Below are positions 1 to 10,994 of a DNA stretch of 64,000 nucleotides, in pieces; the stretch's first letter is position 1; every line of letters begins with the position of its first letter. The notes beneath the pieces were generated by a model. That model was not told the DNA's origin. It did not search any database and saw only the letters and a program-made list of their open reading frames with translations. The position numbers and the translations under genes were made by a program. Source of the DNA: Aliivibrio sp. S4MY1 (GTDB taxonomy: Bacteria > Pseudomonadota > Gammaproteobacteria > Enterobacterales > Vibrionaceae). The DNA lies in NCBI RefSeq assembly GCF_028765545.1, contig NZ_JARACP010000001.1, positions 372,001 to 436,000 of the forward strand, given 5' to 3'.

Positions 1-20
1 ATGTGGCAATGCGCAGATAT

Positions 21-48
21 AAAAAAGGCGAACCTCAAAAAGTTCGCC
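21..48 (-). terminator. Intrinsic terminator of folD
   Basis: A 7-bp inverted repeat (GGCGAAC at 27-33, GTTCGCC at 42-48) is followed on the minus strand by six T (A run at 21-26). It lies just past the folD stop codon. Confidence 0.85.
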
Positions 49-74
49 AGTTGATATTTTTATCAGTAGGTTAA

Positions 75-932
75 TTATTTACTGTGGTACTGTTCGCAGG
101 CAAGTAATGTATTTTCAATAAGACTAGCAACTGTCATAGGGCCAACGCCACCAGGAACAGGAGTAATGTAGCTTGCTTTTGTTTTTGCTACGTCGTATTC
201 AACATCACCGATTAACTTACCTGAGTCTAAACGGTTGATACCTACATCGACAACGACAGCGCCTTCTTTAATCCACTCACCTGGAATAAAGTTTGGTTTA
301 CCAACGGCAACTACAACAAGGTCGGCTTGACGAATATGGTTTTCAAGATTTTTAGTGAATCGATGACAGGTTGTTGTGGTGCAACCAGCAAGCAGTAATT
401 CAAGTGTCATAGGACGACCAACGATGTTTGATGCACCGACAACAACCGCATGCATTCCACGTACCTGAATATTGTAACGTTCAAGCAGGGTAATGATGCC
501 TTTAGGTGTGCATGAACGCAATTTTGGAATGCGTTGAGAAAGGCGACCAACGTTATAGGGGTGAAAACCATCAACGTCTTTCTCTGGATCAATGTGCTCT
601 AAAATTTTAGTACTGTCCATTCCTGCCGGAAGAGGAAGTTGAACTAAAATACCATCAATCTCTGCGTCTTGATTTAATGTGTCAATAATAGACAATAATT
701 CAGCTTCTGTTGTGGTGGTTGGTAAATCGTAAGATTTTGAAATAAAGCCAACTTCTTCACAAGCACGGCGCTTGCTTCCAACATAAACTTGAGAGGCAGG
801 ATCTTGTCCAACAAGAACGACAGCAAGGCCAGGAGCTCGAAGTCCTGCTTCTACGCGAGCTTTAACGCGAGCACCAACTTCAGAGCGAACGGTTTGAGAA
901 ATGAGTTTTCCATCGATAATTTGAGCGGTCAT
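75..932 (-). CDS. folD: Bifunctional methylenetetrahydrofolate dehydrogenase/cyclohydrolase FolD
   Basis: FolD interconverts 5,10-methylene-THF and 10-formyl-THF in the cytoplasm (NADP-dependent dehydrogenase plus cyclohydrolase), feeding one-carbon units to purine and formyl-Met synthesis. The 285-residue product has the usual family length. It carries the substrate-binding stretch with [13 protein letters not shown], the QLPLP motif with DPEKDVDG, and the Rossmann motif GASNIVGRP followed by [13 protein letters not shown] near the C-terminus. The open frame extends 23 codons further upstream, but the ATG at 932 gives MTAQIIDGK, which matches the family N-terminus and has AAGGAT upstream. 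It is a monocistronic gene with its own terminator. Confidence 0.97.
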   Translation of the reverse strand: MTAQIIDGKLISQTVRSEVGARVKARVEAGLRAPGLAVVLVGQDPASQVYVGSKRRACEEVGFISKSYDLPTTTTEAELLSIIDTLNQDAEIDGILVQLPLPAGMDSTKILEHIDPEKDVDGFHPYNVGRLSQRIPKLRSCTPKGIITLLERYNIQVRGMHAVVVGASNIVGRPMTLELLLAGCTTTTCHRFTKNLENHIRQADLVVVAVGKPNFIPGEWIKEGAVVVDVGINRLDSGKLIGDVEYDVAKTKASYITPVPGGVGPMTVASLIENTLLACEQYHSK

Positions 933-1157
933 AGTGATCCTTTGAAGGTCTAATACTAGGTTGACCCCCGTATTGTCGCAGAAAGTTAACTTAATAGCCA
1001 TAGAGCAAACGTTTGCCTATTGGTGGGATACTCTCGTTAAAATGAGAACTATGATTTGTTTTTTAGGTAAAAATGATTTTTTATTTGATGATTAGATCAA
1101 AGAGTGCACGATCTGCCCTTTTTTTCATCATTCGGTAAGATAATGATAAGAAAAGGA

Positions 1158-1185
1158 TTGATCTGTTTTCGGATATTCGTATAAT
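1158..1185 (+). promoter_or_regulatory. Sigma70-type promoter of tRNA-Arg
   Basis: TTGATC at 1158-1163 and a perfect TATAAT at 1180-1185 are separated by 16 bases, followed by a GC-containing stretch. The predicted start is about 7 bases before the mature tRNA. Confidence 0.75.
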
Positions 1186-1198
1186 CCTACCCCATAGA

Positions 1199-1275
1199 GC
1201 GCCCTTAGCTCAGCTGGATAGAGCACCTCCCTTCTAAGGAGGTGGTCGAAGGTTCGAATCCTTCAGGGCGTACCA
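1199..1275 (+). tRNA. tRNA-Arg (anticodon TCT)
   Basis: The 77-base cloverleaf has a 7-bp acceptor stem (GCGCCCT with AGGGCGT, including one G-U pair) and a D-loop with AGCTCAGCTGGATAGAGC. The anticodon stem CCTCC/GGAGG encloses CTTCTAA, so the anticodon is TCT, reading AGA. The T-arm is GGTTCGAATCC and the 3' CCA is encoded. It stands alone, with its own promoter and terminator. Confidence 0.97.
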
Positions 1276-1280
1276 AATTG

Positions 1281-1319
1281 AAAAAGCCGCATTAACCTTA
1301 TGGTTAGTGCGGCTTTTTT
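1281..1319 (+). terminator. Intrinsic terminator of tRNA-Arg
   Basis: A perfect 13-bp inverted repeat (1285-1297 with 1302-1314) with a 4-base loop is followed by a T run to 1319. Confidence 0.9.
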
Positions 1320-1385
1320 CATTTCTGTCATATAACTTTTCAATGTGTTAGCGTTAGTTCATTACACTGTTAATGGATTACGCTC

Positions 1386-2843
1386 ATGTCTTTTTGGAAT
1401 GCTTTTTCAATTACAACTCGTTACGCTGAATTACCTCGCAGCTTTTTTACTTATGTTCAACCAACGCCGTTGGAAAATACACGTTGGGTTATATGGAACA
1501 GTAAACTTGCGACACAGTTTGGTTTACCTGAAGATCCTGAGAGTAATACAGAGTTACTTTCTTCTTTTTCTGGCGAGCATGTACCTGCTGTTTTTTCTCC
1601 ACTAGCAATGAAATATGCAGGCCATCAATTTGGTGGATACAACCCTGATCTTGGTGATGGGCGAGGATTATTACTTGCTGAAATTAAGGATAAAGAAGGA
1701 AACAGTGTTGACCTCCATTTAAAAGGGGCAGGGTTAACGCCTTATTCTCGATCTGGCGATGGTCGAGCAGTACTTCGATCTACCATTCGTGAATATTTGT
1801 GCAGTGAAGCTATGGCTGGATTAGGTATCCCTACAACACGAGCATTAGGGATGATGACGAGTGATACTCCCGTTTTTAGGGAGGGTTATGAAACAGGAGC
1901 ATTACTTGTCCGAATGGCTGAAACTCATATTCGATTTGGACATTTCGAACATCTGTTTTATTCAAATTTATTATCAGAGCAGAAATTATTGGCGGATAAG
2001 GTGATTGAGTGGCATTACCCTCAATGTATAGCTAAGGATAAACCTTATGCGGCAATGTTCGATGAAATCGCAGACAAAACAGCTTATATGATTGCGCATT
2101 GGCAGGCTGTTGGGTTCGCTCATGGGGTAATGAACACAGATAACATGTCGATCACTGGGCAAACGTTTGACTATGGCCCATTTGGTTTTTTAGATGATTA
2201 TGAACCGAGCTACATTTGCAATCATTCAGATTACCAAGGCCGCTATGCGTTTAATCAACAACCGAGAATAGGACTATGGAATCTATCGGCATTAGCGCAT
2301 TCTCTTTCATCATTGATTGAAAAATCAGACTTAGGAGCCTCCTTGGAGAAGTATGAAACTCGCTTGGGTCATTATTTTAGTCAACTAATGAGAAAGAAAT
2401 TGGGGTTGCTTTCTAAGCAAGAAGGAGATAGCCGATTATTTGAATCGATGTTTGAATTATTGTCACAAAATTCTGTAGATTACACACGGTTTATGAGGAC
2501 GTTGTCTTATTTAGATGGCCAAGATAAGCAAACTGTTGTCGATTTGTTTTTAGATAGAGAAGCCGCAACGTTATGGGTGGATTTATATTTAACTCGCTGT
2601 GAATTGGAAGAGGGTGGCGTTGAACTTCGCTGTGAGAAAATGAGAAGTGTAAACCCTAAATACATTCTTAGAAATTATCTTGCTCAACAAGCCATTAATA
2701 AAGCGAAAGATGGTGATTATAGTGAGATTCAAACATTATCAAAGTTACTAGCCTCTCCTTTTGATGAGCATTCTGGGTTTGAATCTTACGCTCAATTACC
2801 ACCTGAATGGGGAAAGAAAATGGAGATTAGTTGTTCATCTTAA
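1386..2843 (+). CDS. selO: Protein adenylyltransferase SelO (YdiU family)
   Basis: SelO is a pseudokinase-fold enzyme that transfers AMP from ATP to Ser, Thr or Tyr of proteins and is linked to redox homeostasis. The 485-residue product matches family length (E. coli YdiU is 478). Visible family motifs are [18 protein letters not shown], the KGAG and [17 protein letters not shown] stretch, [11 protein letters not shown] (the catalytic-loop equivalent) and [13 protein letters not shown]. The C-terminus ends SCSS: a cysteine stands where eukaryotic SelO has selenocysteine. No strong ribosome binding site precedes the ATG, but MSFWNAFSI fits the family start. It is transcribed alone, downstream of the tRNA terminator. 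Confidence 0.95.
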   Translation: MSFWNAFSITTRYAELPRSFFTYVQPTPLENTRWVIWNSKLATQFGLPEDPESNTELLSSFSGEHVPAVFSPLAMKYAGHQFGGYNPDLGDGRGLLLAEIKDKEGNSVDLHLKGAGLTPYSRSGDGRAVLRSTIREYLCSEAMAGLGIPTTRALGMMTSDTPVFREGYETGALLVRMAETHIRFGHFEHLFYSNLLSEQKLLADKVIEWHYPQCIAKDKPYAAMFDEIADKTAYMIAHWQAVGFAHGVMNTDNMSITGQTFDYGPFGFLDDYEPSYICNHSDYQGRYAFNQQPRIGLWNLSALAHSLSSLIEKSDLGASLEKYETRLGHYFSQLMRKKLGLLSKQEGDSRLFESMFELLSQNSVDYTRFMRTLSYLDGQDKQTVVDLFLDREAATLWVDLYLTRCELEEGGVELRCEKMRSVNPKYILRNYLAQQAINKAKDGDYSEIQTLSKLLASPFDEHSGFESYAQLPPEWGKKMEISCSS

Positions 2844-2880
2844 CTCATTGTTAATTTTATTTTTTATACACAATATTGCA

Positions 2881-3435
2881 TTAGCTTGAATTCGAAGTTT
2901 TATTCAAGCTATGAAACATAAAGTGAAGTAATTCATCCATTGCTGTTTTACGGTTATCCTCTGTGTTTGTGTAACCTTGCGCTAAGACACTCCAAGAAGA
3001 ATTGATTTGGTTTGGTAGAAATACAGCAATAAATATACTTGCTTTGTCCCCTTCATTTTCATTATTTAAAGGCTGTAAACCTGCTAATAATCCTGTTTCA
3101 TTTAAAATTTTCGTATCACTAATAGCACTTTCAATACCAAGTCCATAGCCCACATAAAAGTCAGCGAGTGTAGGATTGTCTGTATAAATAAATCCTTTCT
3201 GTATTAATTCATTTTTTAGTGATTTGATGAAGCGTTGTTCAGTATTGTTTTCATTTAATGTGCTATTTAAATAATTGGCATTGATATTAGGATGCCAAGC
3301 AAATGTACGTTTGCCTGCGATGACATCATTAATGTTGCCAATAGTTACAAGATTCACAGTACTTTTTTCTTGATACGTTTCGGACACGCAGCCAGTAAGA
3401 AAAGTGAGGAGTAAAAAAGACAAGAAATATTTCAA
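2881..3435 (-). CDS. DUF4136-like lipoprotein
   Basis: This 184-residue protein has a lipoprotein signal: a short basic N-terminus, a hydrophobic stretch and the lipobox LTGC with Cys at about residue 16. It should be lipid-anchored at the periplasmic face of a membrane. The rest (TFAWHPN, a stretch ending ELIQKGF, ADFYVGYGLG) has the pattern of the DUF4136 family, whose function is unknown. It follows cspD on the same strand but a terminator lies between them, so it is probably transcribed separately. The family call is by eye; the lipoprotein call is firm. Confidence 0.75.
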   Translation of the reverse strand: MKYFLSFLLLTFLTGCVSETYQEKSTVNLVTIGNINDVIAGKRTFAWHPNINANYLNSTLNENNTEQRFIKSLKNELIQKGFIYTDNPTLADFYVGYGLGIESAISDTKILNETGLLAGLQPLNNENEGDKASIFIAVFLPNQINSSWSVLAQGYTNTEDNRKTAMDELLHFMFHSLNKTSNSS

Positions 3436-3494
3436 AGTGATAACCTATTTGAAGGGAAGTAATGAGAGTTGGAGCTTGATGATTAAGATAGGTT

Positions 3495-3524
3495 CAAAAA
3501 AGGTGAGTATCATTACTCACCTTT
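3495..3524 (-). terminator. Intrinsic terminator of cspD
   Basis: An 11-bp perfect inverted repeat (3499-3509 with 3514-3524, 4-base loop) is followed by a T run when read on the minus strand. Confidence 0.85.
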
Positions 3525-3546
3525 AAGATAATTACTCAAGGTAAGG

Positions 3547-3768
3547 TTATTTAACAGCTTCACCTTCAAGTGGTTTAATTTCACTGGCGTGAAAACCTTT
3601 TGGTCCTTCGTGGATTTCGTAAGTAACAGATTGACCTGCTTTTAGTGTGCGGTAGCCATCCATCTCAATAGTAGAATAGTGCGCAAAAATATCACCATCT
3701 TCACCTTCAGGACAAATGAAGCCAAACCCTTTGGCGTTATTGAACCATTTTACTGTACCTGTTGCCAT
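3547..3768 (-). CDS. cspD: Cold-shock-like protein CspD
   Basis: This is a 73-residue single cold-shock domain with RNP1-like KGFGFI and RNP2-like DIFAHYS motifs, which bind single-stranded nucleic acid. In E. coli, CspD inhibits replication in stationary phase. The family identity as a CSP is certain. The CspD assignment rests on length, the acidic PEGEDGD stretch and the position divergent from clpS-clpA, as in enterobacteria. An ATG three codons upstream (3777) abuts the GAGGG motif directly, so the ATG at 3768 with 9-base spacing is the better start. It ends in its own terminator. Confidence 0.9.
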   Translation of the reverse strand: MATGTVKWFNNAKGFGFICPEGEDGDIFAHYSTIEMDGYRTLKAGQSVTYEIHEGPKGFHASEIKPLEGEAVK

Positions 3769-4163
3769 GCTATACATCCCTCTGCATTTTTTAATTACCT
3801 AGCATAATATTTATCAATTAAGAATTTGCTTAATTCATAACCACTACAAGTACACTCTATTAAATCTAAAGAGGGAGTCAAGAACATTTTGTTTACTTTG
3901 TTAACATTTGCACTCAATATCATTTTTGCGATTAACATAATTATCAGTAATAACAATGTGATAAATTAAAGTGGTGTTAACTAAAAAAAGGCTCTATCCT
4001 TTAATTTGTTACGATGATTTTCTATTCAATTAATAGAAAATTAAGTGATAAAGGCTCTAAATTGACATCTTTTGTTTGATGTAACTCTTCGTCTAGATTA
4101 GGCTCAATAGAAAGGGGATACGTTGACGTATCAGAAATGCTATTTAACTAATTAGTTGTCAAC
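3769..4163. promoter_or_regulatory. cspD-clpS divergent regulatory region with palindromes
   Basis: This is 395 AT-rich bases between divergent genes, with no credible ORF. It holds a 9-bp inverted repeat with a 5-base loop (TTTTCTATT/AATAGAAAA, 4018-4040) flanked by two copies of AAAGGCTCTA (3987-3996 and 4050-4059). A 16-base palindrome GATACGT-TG-ACGTATC lies at 4117-4132 and a perfect 12-base palindrome AACTAATTAGTT at 4146-4157, close to the clpS ATG. TTGACA at 4062-4067 resembles a -35 box, but no good -10 follows at normal spacing. The palindromes are seen; any regulatory role is inferred. Confidence 0.5.
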
Positions 4164-4484
4164 ATGAGCAAATTATATGAATGGGTTTCTCCTGATTCAG
4201 ATGTACTCGAATTGGAGAAAACAGGATTAAAACCACCAGCAATGTATAAAGTGGTTTTAAATAATGATGACTACACTCCGATGGAGTTTGTTGTCGAAGT
4301 TTTAGATAAATTTTTTTCCATGGATTTGGAAAAAGCAACACAATTAATGTTAACCGTGCATTATGAAGGGAAAGCAGTATGTGGGATTTTTACTGCTGAA
4401 GTTGCTGAAACTAAAGTTGCGCAAGTCAATATGTATTCGCGTGATAATGAGCACCCACTACTGTGTACAATGGAGCAAGTATAA
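4164..4484 (+). CDS. clpS: ATP-dependent Clp protease adaptor ClpS
   Basis: ClpS binds proteins with N-terminal Leu, Phe, Tyr or Trp and hands them to ClpAP (the bacterial N-end rule pathway). The 106-residue product has the signature [20 protein letters not shown], with the NDD/TPMEFV binding-pocket residues, then a helix with the MLTVH stretch and a terminal strand ending in the EQV region. It lies 42 bases upstream of clpA and is surely cotranscribed with it. There is no Shine-Dalgarno sequence directly before the ATG; instead a 12-base palindrome ends 6 bases upstream of it. Confidence 0.97.
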   Translation: MSKLYEWVSPDSDVLELEKTGLKPPAMYKVVLNNDDYTPMEFVVEVLDKFFSMDLEKATQLMLTVHYEGKAVCGIFTAEVAETKVAQVNMYSRDNEHPLLCTMEQV

Positions 4485-4526
4485 GCTTGTTCGTTACACC
4501 ATCTTTTGGTGTTTTGGGAGGTTCCT

Positions 4527-6779
4527 ATGCTAAATAAAGAATTAGAAGCGAGTTTAAACAGTGCGTTTGCTCGTGCACGAGAAAAGCGTCATGAATTTAT
4601 GACGGTAGAGCATTTATTACTGGCTCTATTAGAGAACCCATCAGCTCATGAAGCTCTTTTAGCGTGCCATGCAGATTTAAAAGCATTGGCAACTGAAATT
4701 GATGAATTCATAACACAAACAACACCTTTAATTCCTGCCGATGATGAAAGTCGAGAAACGCAACCAACATTAAGCTTTCAAAGAGTTCTCCAACGCGCTG
4801 TGTTTCATGTTCAATCATCTGGTCGTAGTGAAGTTACGGGTGCAAATGTTTTGGTTGCTATTTTTAGTGAGCAAGAGTCACATGCCGCATACCTCCTTAA
4901 AAAGAACGACATTAGTCGATTAGATATTGTTAATTATATTTCTCATGGTGCTCCTGAGCATCGTGATGAAAATGCAGAATCAAATAATGTTGAAACGGCA
5001 GTAGAAGCAAGTTCAGAAGATAAATTAGAAAGTTTCGCAACGAACTTAAATCAAGTAGCAAAAAATGGGGGGATTGATCCTCTTATTGGACGTGATCAAG
5101 AGCTTGAACGTACAATTCAAGTGCTATGTCGTCGTCGTAAAAATAACCCACTACTTGTTGGTGAGGCGGGCGTTGGTAAAACGGCCATTGCTGAAGGGCT
5201 GGCGTGGCGCATTGTTGAGGGGCAAGTTCCTGATGTAATTAAAGACTGCATTATTTATTCATTAGATATAGGTTCATTGCTTGCAGGAACTAAGTATCGT
5301 GGTGACTTTGAGAAACGCTTTAAAGCCATCTTAAAACAGCTTGAAAATGAAGAGCATGCGGTATTATTCATTGATGAAATTCATACGATTATCGGTGCGG
5401 GTGCGGCGTCAGGCGGACAAGTGGATGCCGCTAACTTAATTAAGCCGTTATTAAGCAGTGGTAAGTTACGTTGCATTGGCTCGACGACTTATCAAGAGCA
5501 CAGCACTATTTTTGAAAAAGAGCGTGCATTGGCTCGTCGTTTCCAAAAAATTGATATTTTAGAACCATCATTAGATGACACAACGAAGATCCTTATTGGG
5601 CTGAAGAGCAAATATGAAGAACATCATGATGTTCGTTATACCAATAAAGCACTTCGTGCCGCTGTTGAGCTGTCAGCGAAATACATCAATGAGCGTCATC
5701 TGCCAGACAAAGCGATTGATGTTATTGATGAGGCCGGGGCTCGTTGTCGTTTAACACCCGTCAGCCGTCGTAAAAAAACCATCAATGTGGCAGATATTGA
5801 ATCTATGGTTGCTAAGATGGCGCGTATTCCAGAAAAATCCGTCTCTTCTAGTGATAAAGATGTTCTAAGAAAGTTAGATGATAAACTGAAGATGTTGGTG
5901 TTTGGCCAAGATCAAGGTATTGATGCTTTATGTGAAGCGATTAAGCTAAGTCGAGCTGGTTTAGGTGCTGATAACAAACCTGTTGGTTCTTTCTTATTTG
6001 CAGGCCCTACAGGGGTTGGTAAAACAGAAGTGACGGTTCAGTTAGCCAAAGCGCTTGGTATTGAGCTTCTTCGTTTTGATATGTCTGAATACGGTGAGCG
6101 TCATACCGTGAGCCGCTTGATCGGTGCTCCCCCAGGTTATGTTGGTTACGAACAAGGTGGACTACTGACAGATGCGGTAATTAAGCACCCACATTCTGTT
6201 GTATTATTGGATGAACTTGAAAAGGCACATCCAGATGTATTTAACTTGTTACTTCAAGTAATGGATAACGGTACGTTAACAGATAACAATGGCCGTAAAG
6301 CGGATTTCCGAAATGTAATTTTCGTAATGACAACCAATGCAGGTGTTCAAGAAACGGTCAAGAAATCGATTGGTTTGATTCAACAAGATCACAGTACAGA
6401 TGCGATGGCTGCGATTAAGAAGGTCTTTACGCCAGAGTTTAGAAACCGTTTAGATAATATTATTTGGTTCGAACACTTAAGCAAAGATGTGATTTCACTT
6501 GTTGTTGAGAAATTCATTGTCGAACTACAGGTGCAGTTAGACGCTCGTGGTGTGTCAATGGAAGTATCAAAAGAAGCGAAAGCATGGTTAGCTGAGAAAG
6601 GATACGATAAGGCCATGGGCGCACGTCCAATGGCTAGAGTTATCCAGGAAAACTTGAAAAAACCAATGGCAAATGAGCTTTTATTTGGTGAGTTAGTGGA
6701 TGGTGGTACGGTTCGCGTTAAATTGAATAAAGGTGAGTTAGCATTTGAATTTACTAGCGAAGCAGAAGCTGTGCATTAA
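4527..6779 (+). CDS. clpA: ATP-dependent Clp protease ATP-binding subunit ClpA
   Basis: ClpA is a hexameric AAA+ unfoldase that feeds ClpP. The 750-residue product (E. coli 758) has an N-terminal double Clp-N domain starting [11 protein letters not shown]. The first AAA module has Walker A GEAGVGKT at residues 212-219 and Walker B VLFIDEIH. The second has GPTGVGKT at 493-500 and [13 protein letters not shown], followed by the C-terminal D2-small domain. An in-frame ATG seven codons earlier (4506) is less likely: the ATG at 4527 has GGGAGG at ideal spacing and aligns with the family. ClpP is encoded elsewhere. The gene ends in a strong terminator. Confidence 0.98.
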   Translation: MLNKELEASLNSAFARAREKRHEFMTVEHLLLALLENPSAHEALLACHADLKALATEIDEFITQTTPLIPADDESRETQPTLSFQRVLQRAVFHVQSSGRSEVTGANVLVAIFSEQESHAAYLLKKNDISRLDIVNYISHGAPEHRDENAESNNVETAVEASSEDKLESFATNLNQVAKNGGIDPLIGRDQELERTIQVLCRRRKNNPLLVGEAGVGKTAIAEGLAWRIVEGQVPDVIKDCIIYSLDIGSLLAGTKYRGDFEKRFKAILKQLENEEHAVLFIDEIHTIIGAGAASGGQVDAANLIKPLLSSGKLRCIGSTTYQEHSTIFEKERALARRFQKIDILEPSLDDTTKILIGLKSKYEEHHDVRYTNKALRAAVELSAKYINERHLPDKAIDVIDEAGARCRLTPVSRRKKTINVADIESMVAKMARIPEKSVSSSDKDVLRKLDDKLKMLVFGQDQGIDALCEAIKLSRAGLGADNKPVGSFLFAGPTGVGKTEVTVQLAKALGIELLRFDMSEYGERHTVSRLIGAPPGYVGYEQGGLLTDAVIKHPHSVVLLDELEKAHPDVFNLLLQVMDNGTLTDNNGRKADFRNVIFVMTTNAGVQETVKKSIGLIQQDHSTDAMAAIKKVFTPEFRNRLDNIIWFEHLSKDVISLVVEKFIVELQVQLDARGVSMEVSKEAKAWLAEKGYDKAMGARPMARVIQENLKKPMANELLFGELVDGGTVRVKLNKGELAFEFTSEAEAVH

Positions 6780-6794
6780 TTGATATCTAGATAA

Positions 6795-6828
6795 TAAAAA
6801 ACCCAGTTATTGACTGGGTTTTTTTTAT
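6795..6828. terminator. Intrinsic terminator between clpA and infA, probably bidirectional
   Basis: ACCCAGT (6801-6807) and ACTGGGT (6813-6819) form a stem with a 5-base loop, flanked by A and T runs. It can serve clpA and the convergent infA. Confidence 0.85.
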
Positions 6829-6873
6829 ATTATTTTAAAGCAGACTGAAAATTAATCTGCTAAAAATGACAAA

Positions 6874-7874
<1,001 letters not shown>

Positions 7875-7876
7875 GG

Positions 7877-8590
7877 CTACGGTTTATTCCCTATTGATTG
7901 TGGTGCATAACAGCTTGGTGCGACTAATTTGTCGGTAAGCTCTTCTAGTTGCATTTTAAATTCAGAGCGATTCATTTCAGTAGCCCCTAAACTTTCGAGG
8001 TGAGGATTCATCATTTGGCAGTCAATGAGTTCACCTCCGGCTGCGACAAAATGCTCACAAAATTTCCATAGTGCGATTTTTGAAGCATTCGTCTTTAATG
8101 AGAACATAGATTCGCCACAAAATACCTGACCAATTTGAAGTCCATATAATCCACCAATAAGTGTTTCATTCTCCCATACTTCAACAGAGTGACAATAGCC
8201 TAATGTTGCTAATTGCTTATACGCAAAGATCATTTCAGGCATTATCCAAGTTTCTTCGGGGCCTCTTGTTGATGCACATAATTCAATGATCTGATCAGTT
8301 ACTGTATTTATGGTGACGCGATAGTTGGATTTACGAAAATACTTTTTAAGACTCTTAGATGGCGAGAATAAACGAGGTAAAAAGACACCTCGAATTGAAG
8401 GACTCCACCATAAAATAGGGTCGCCTTCGCTATACCAAGGAAAAATACCATGTTGGTAAGCATTGATAAGACGATTGGCAGATAAATCGCCTCCCATTGC
8501 AAGTAATCCATCAGGTTCGGTTAATGCACTTTCTATTGAAGGAAAAGCACTATGCATATCGGAATCAAGTTGTTGTAAATATATAGTCAT
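7877..8590 (-). CDS. aat: Leucyl/phenylalanyl-tRNA-protein transferase
   Basis: Aat adds Leu or Phe from charged tRNA to proteins with N-terminal Arg or Lys, creating primary N-degrons. The 237-residue product matches family length. It has FPSIESAL-EPDGLLAMGGDLSA near the N-terminus, then GIFPWYSEGDPILWWSP, GGLYGLQIGQVFCGESMFS and the ASKIALWKF helix. It is first in the aat-bpt unit, with infA further downstream. Confidence 0.97.
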   Translation of the reverse strand: MTIYLQQLDSDMHSAFPSIESALTEPDGLLAMGGDLSANRLINAYQHGIFPWYSEGDPILWWSPSIRGVFLPRLFSPSKSLKKYFRKSNYRVTINTVTDQIIELCASTRGPEETWIMPEMIFAYKQLATLGYCHSVEVWENETLIGGLYGLQIGQVFCGESMFSLKTNASKIALWKFCEHFVAAGGELIDCQMMNPHLESLGATEMNRSEFKMQLEELTDKLVAPSCYAPQSIGNKP

Positions 8591-8787
8591 AAATAAAAGA
8601 AATAAGTATTCATTATTTTTAAGTAAAGAGACGACATTGCCTCTGGTACAACGCTTTGGTTTTCGTTACTCTGAAGGAATGAAGAATAACAAAAAATAAC
8701 AATGAAAGCTGAAACAGCTATGTCATCATGAGGTAAAATACCGAGCATAGCGTTATTATTTATTTGTATAGGAATTTTTACATAAAC

Positions 8788-10068
8788 ATGGAAAGCTTAA
8801 CTCTTCAACCAATTTCAAAAATTGATGGTCAAATAAACCTACCTGGCTCAAAAAGTGTGTCCAATCGTGCATTGTTACTGGCGGCGTTGGCATCTGGAAC
8901 AACAAAACTAACCAACCTGCTTGATAGTGATGATATTCGTCATATGCTTAATGCGCTAAAAGCACTTGGCGTTGAATATACATTATCCGAAGATAAAACA
9001 GTGTGTGAAGTAACAGGCTTAGGCCGTGCCTTTGAACCCAATGAGGCATTAGAATTGTTTCTTGGTAATGCAGGAACGGCAATGCGCCCATTAGCGGCAG
9101 CGTTATGCTTAGGTAAGGGTGAGTTTGTCCTTACTGGTGAGCCTCGTATGAAAGAACGTCCAATTGGACATCTTGTCACTGCATTAAAAGCTGCAGGCGC
9201 AGATGTTGAATATTTAGAAAATGAAAACTATCCACCGCTAAAAATAAAAGGCACAGGCCTTAGTGGAGGAACTGTTGATATTGATGGTTCTATCTCAAGC
9301 CAATTTCTAACTGCTTTTTTAATGGCTGCACCATTATCAACACAAGAGACGACCATTAATATTATTGGTGACTTGGTTTCAAAACCTTATATAGACATCA
9401 CTTTGGATATAATGGCGACGTTTGGTGTTGAGATTGAAAATCAAAATTATAAAACGTTTGTTGTACCTGCGAATCAGACGTATGTCGCTCCAGGTGACTT
9501 TCTTGTAGAGGGAGATGCGTCATCGGCTTCTTATTTCCTTGCTGCTGCTGCCATTAAAGGTGGTGAAGTAAAAGTGACAGGCATTGGTAAAAAGAGCATT
9601 CAAGGTGATGTGCAATTTGCTGATGCATTAGCGGCAATGGGAGCCAATATTGAATGGGGTGATGATTATGTTATTGCTCGTAAGGGTGAGCTAAAAGCCG
9701 TGGATATGGATTTTAATCATATTCCTGATGCGGCAATGACGATTGCAACTGCTGCATTATTTGCAAAAGGAACGACCTCTATTCGTAACGTTTATAACTG
9801 GCGTGTAAAAGAGACAGATCGCTTAGCTGCAATGGCAACTGAATTAAGAAAGGTAGGGGCTGAAGTAGAAGAGGGTGAAGATTATATTACGATTACACCT
9901 CCTACATCATTAACACATGCAGCGATTGATACTTATGATGATCACCGTATGGCGATGTGTTTTTCGCTTGTGGCATTAAGTGATACACCAGTCACTATTA
10001 ATGATCCGGGCTGCACATCAAAAACATTTCCAGACTATTTCGATAAATTAAAAGAACTAAGTGTTTAA
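8788..10068 (+). CDS. aroA: 3-phosphoshikimate 1-carboxyvinyltransferase (EPSP synthase)
   Basis: AroA condenses PEP with shikimate-3-phosphate in the shikimate pathway. The 426-residue product starts [31 protein letters not shown], almost identical to the enterobacterial start, so the ATG at 8788 is preferred over one 8 codons upstream. The PEP-binding motif [15 protein letters not shown] has Gly at the position typical of class I (glyphosate-sensitive) enzymes. [11 protein letters not shown] and [11 protein letters not shown] are further family signatures. The gene ends in its own terminator; no serC lies upstream. Confidence 0.98.
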   Translation: MESLTLQPISKIDGQINLPGSKSVSNRALLLAALASGTTKLTNLLDSDDIRHMLNALKALGVEYTLSEDKTVCEVTGLGRAFEPNEALELFLGNAGTAMRPLAAALCLGKGEFVLTGEPRMKERPIGHLVTALKAAGADVEYLENENYPPLKIKGTGLSGGTVDIDGSISSQFLTAFLMAAPLSTQETTINIIGDLVSKPYIDITLDIMATFGVEIENQNYKTFVVPANQTYVAPGDFLVEGDASSASYFLAAAAIKGGEVKVTGIGKKSIQGDVQFADALAAMGANIEWGDDYVIARKGELKAVDMDFNHIPDAAMTIATAALFAKGTTSIRNVYNWRVKETDRLAAMATELRKVGAEVEEGEDYITITPPTSLTHAAIDTYDDHRMAMCFSLVALSDTPVTINDPGCTSKTFPDYFDKLKELSV

Positions 10069-10104
10069 TTTATCAATAAACAAGTTTAAGATTTGTCTAT
10101 ACTA

Positions 10105-10134
10105 GCTCTGTGTGAAAAAACACAGAGCTTTTTT
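10105..10134 (+). terminator. Intrinsic terminator of aroA
   Basis: A perfect 9-bp stem (10105-10113 with 10120-10128, loop GAAAAA) is followed by six T. Confidence 0.9.
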
Positions 10135-10170
10135 AGTTTTTAATAATCTAGAGTATATAAATAATCTGAC

Positions 10171-10181
10171 TTGGGTATAAT
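10171..10181 (+). promoter_or_regulatory. Possible promoter of cmk (TATAAT -10)
   Basis: A perfect TATAAT at 10176-10181 is preceded by a TG-containing stretch that may act as an extended -10. No consensus -35 is seen. It lies 42 bases before the cmk ATG and after the aroA terminator. Confidence 0.5.
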
Positions 10182-10223
10182 GCGCCCGTAGAAACCAATC
10201 ACAATAAATAATTGGAGAACTCC

Positions 10224-10898
10224 ATGACAACTCATTCACCAGTCGTTACTGTTGATGGTCCAAGTGGAGCAGGTAAAGGCACATTGTGTATGTTACTTGC
10301 AGAAAAGCTAGGTTATAACTTATTAGATTCCGGTGCAATTTATCGAGTGTTAGCACTAGCTGCTATTCACCACGGAGTAGACTTAAACTCAGAAGATGGC
10401 CTTGTTCCTTTAGCCGCTAATTTAGACGTGCAATTTAAAGCGGAAGGCGATCTTGTTAAAGTAATTCTTGAAGGTGAGGATGTTTCGGCTGAACTTCGTA
10501 AAGAAGAAACAGGAATGGCGGCTTCAAAAGTTGCAGCGTTGCCACAAGTACGTGAAGCCTTATTACGTCGCCAGCGTGCATTTTCTGCTCAGCCTGGCTT
10601 AATTGCTGATGGCCGTGATATGGGCACAGTGGTGTTCCCAAGCGCTGAAGTGAAGATATTTTTAGATGCAAGTGCAGAAGAACGTGCGAATCGCCGTATG
10701 AAGCAGTTGCAACAGAAGGGGTTAGATGTTAAATTTGACCGTCTTTTAAGCGAAATTCAAGAACGTGATGATCGAGACCGCAATAGAGCTGTCGCGCCAT
10801 TACGTCCTGCAGAAGACGCTTTAGTATTAGATTCAACATCAATGAATATTGAAGAAGTGGTTGCTCAAGCTATTGCTTTTATTGAATCTAAGCTATAA
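10224..10898 (+). CDS. cmk: Cytidylate kinase
   Basis: Cmk phosphorylates CMP and dCMP using ATP. The 224-residue product has the P-loop [11 protein letters not shown] near residues 12-22, [12 protein letters not shown], the [13 protein letters not shown] motif and the LID-like [13 protein letters not shown] stretch, all typical. The in-frame ATG four codons upstream (10212) is disfavoured, because GGAGA sits 6 bases before the ATG at 10224. It is followed by rpsA, the classical cmk-rpsA-ihfB order. Confidence 0.97.
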   Translation: MTTHSPVVTVDGPSGAGKGTLCMLLAEKLGYNLLDSGAIYRVLALAAIHHGVDLNSEDGLVPLAANLDVQFKAEGDLVKVILEGEDVSAELRKEETGMAASKVAALPQVREALLRRQRAFSAQPGLIADGRDMGTVVFPSAEVKIFLDASAEERANRRMKQLQQKGLDVKFDRLLSEIQERDDRDRNRAVAPLRPAEDALVLDSTSMNIEEVVAQAIAFIESKL

Positions 10899-10994
10899 TT
10901 AAAAACTTAGTTAGTTGCAAGGATGATAACTAACCTTACTATCAACCCCATGCGGTAGGATACCCATGGACGTTTAATATTGAAGATCAAATTA
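10899..10994 (+). promoter_or_regulatory. rpsA leader with hairpin and weak ribosome binding site
   Basis: GTTAGTT (10910-10916) pairs with AACTAAC (10928-10934) over an 11-base loop. Only GAAG precedes the rpsA ATG, not a full Shine-Dalgarno. In E. coli, S1 represses its own mRNA through a structured leader without a strong SD. The layout here fits that known mechanism but does not prove it. Confidence 0.5.

Noticed and set aside
2882-2911. Perfect 10-bp inverted repeat TAGCTTGAAT/ATTCAAGCTA at the 3' end of the DUF4136 gene
   Set aside because: It overlaps the coding end and stop codon and has no T run on either strand, so it is not a convincing terminator for that gene or for selO.
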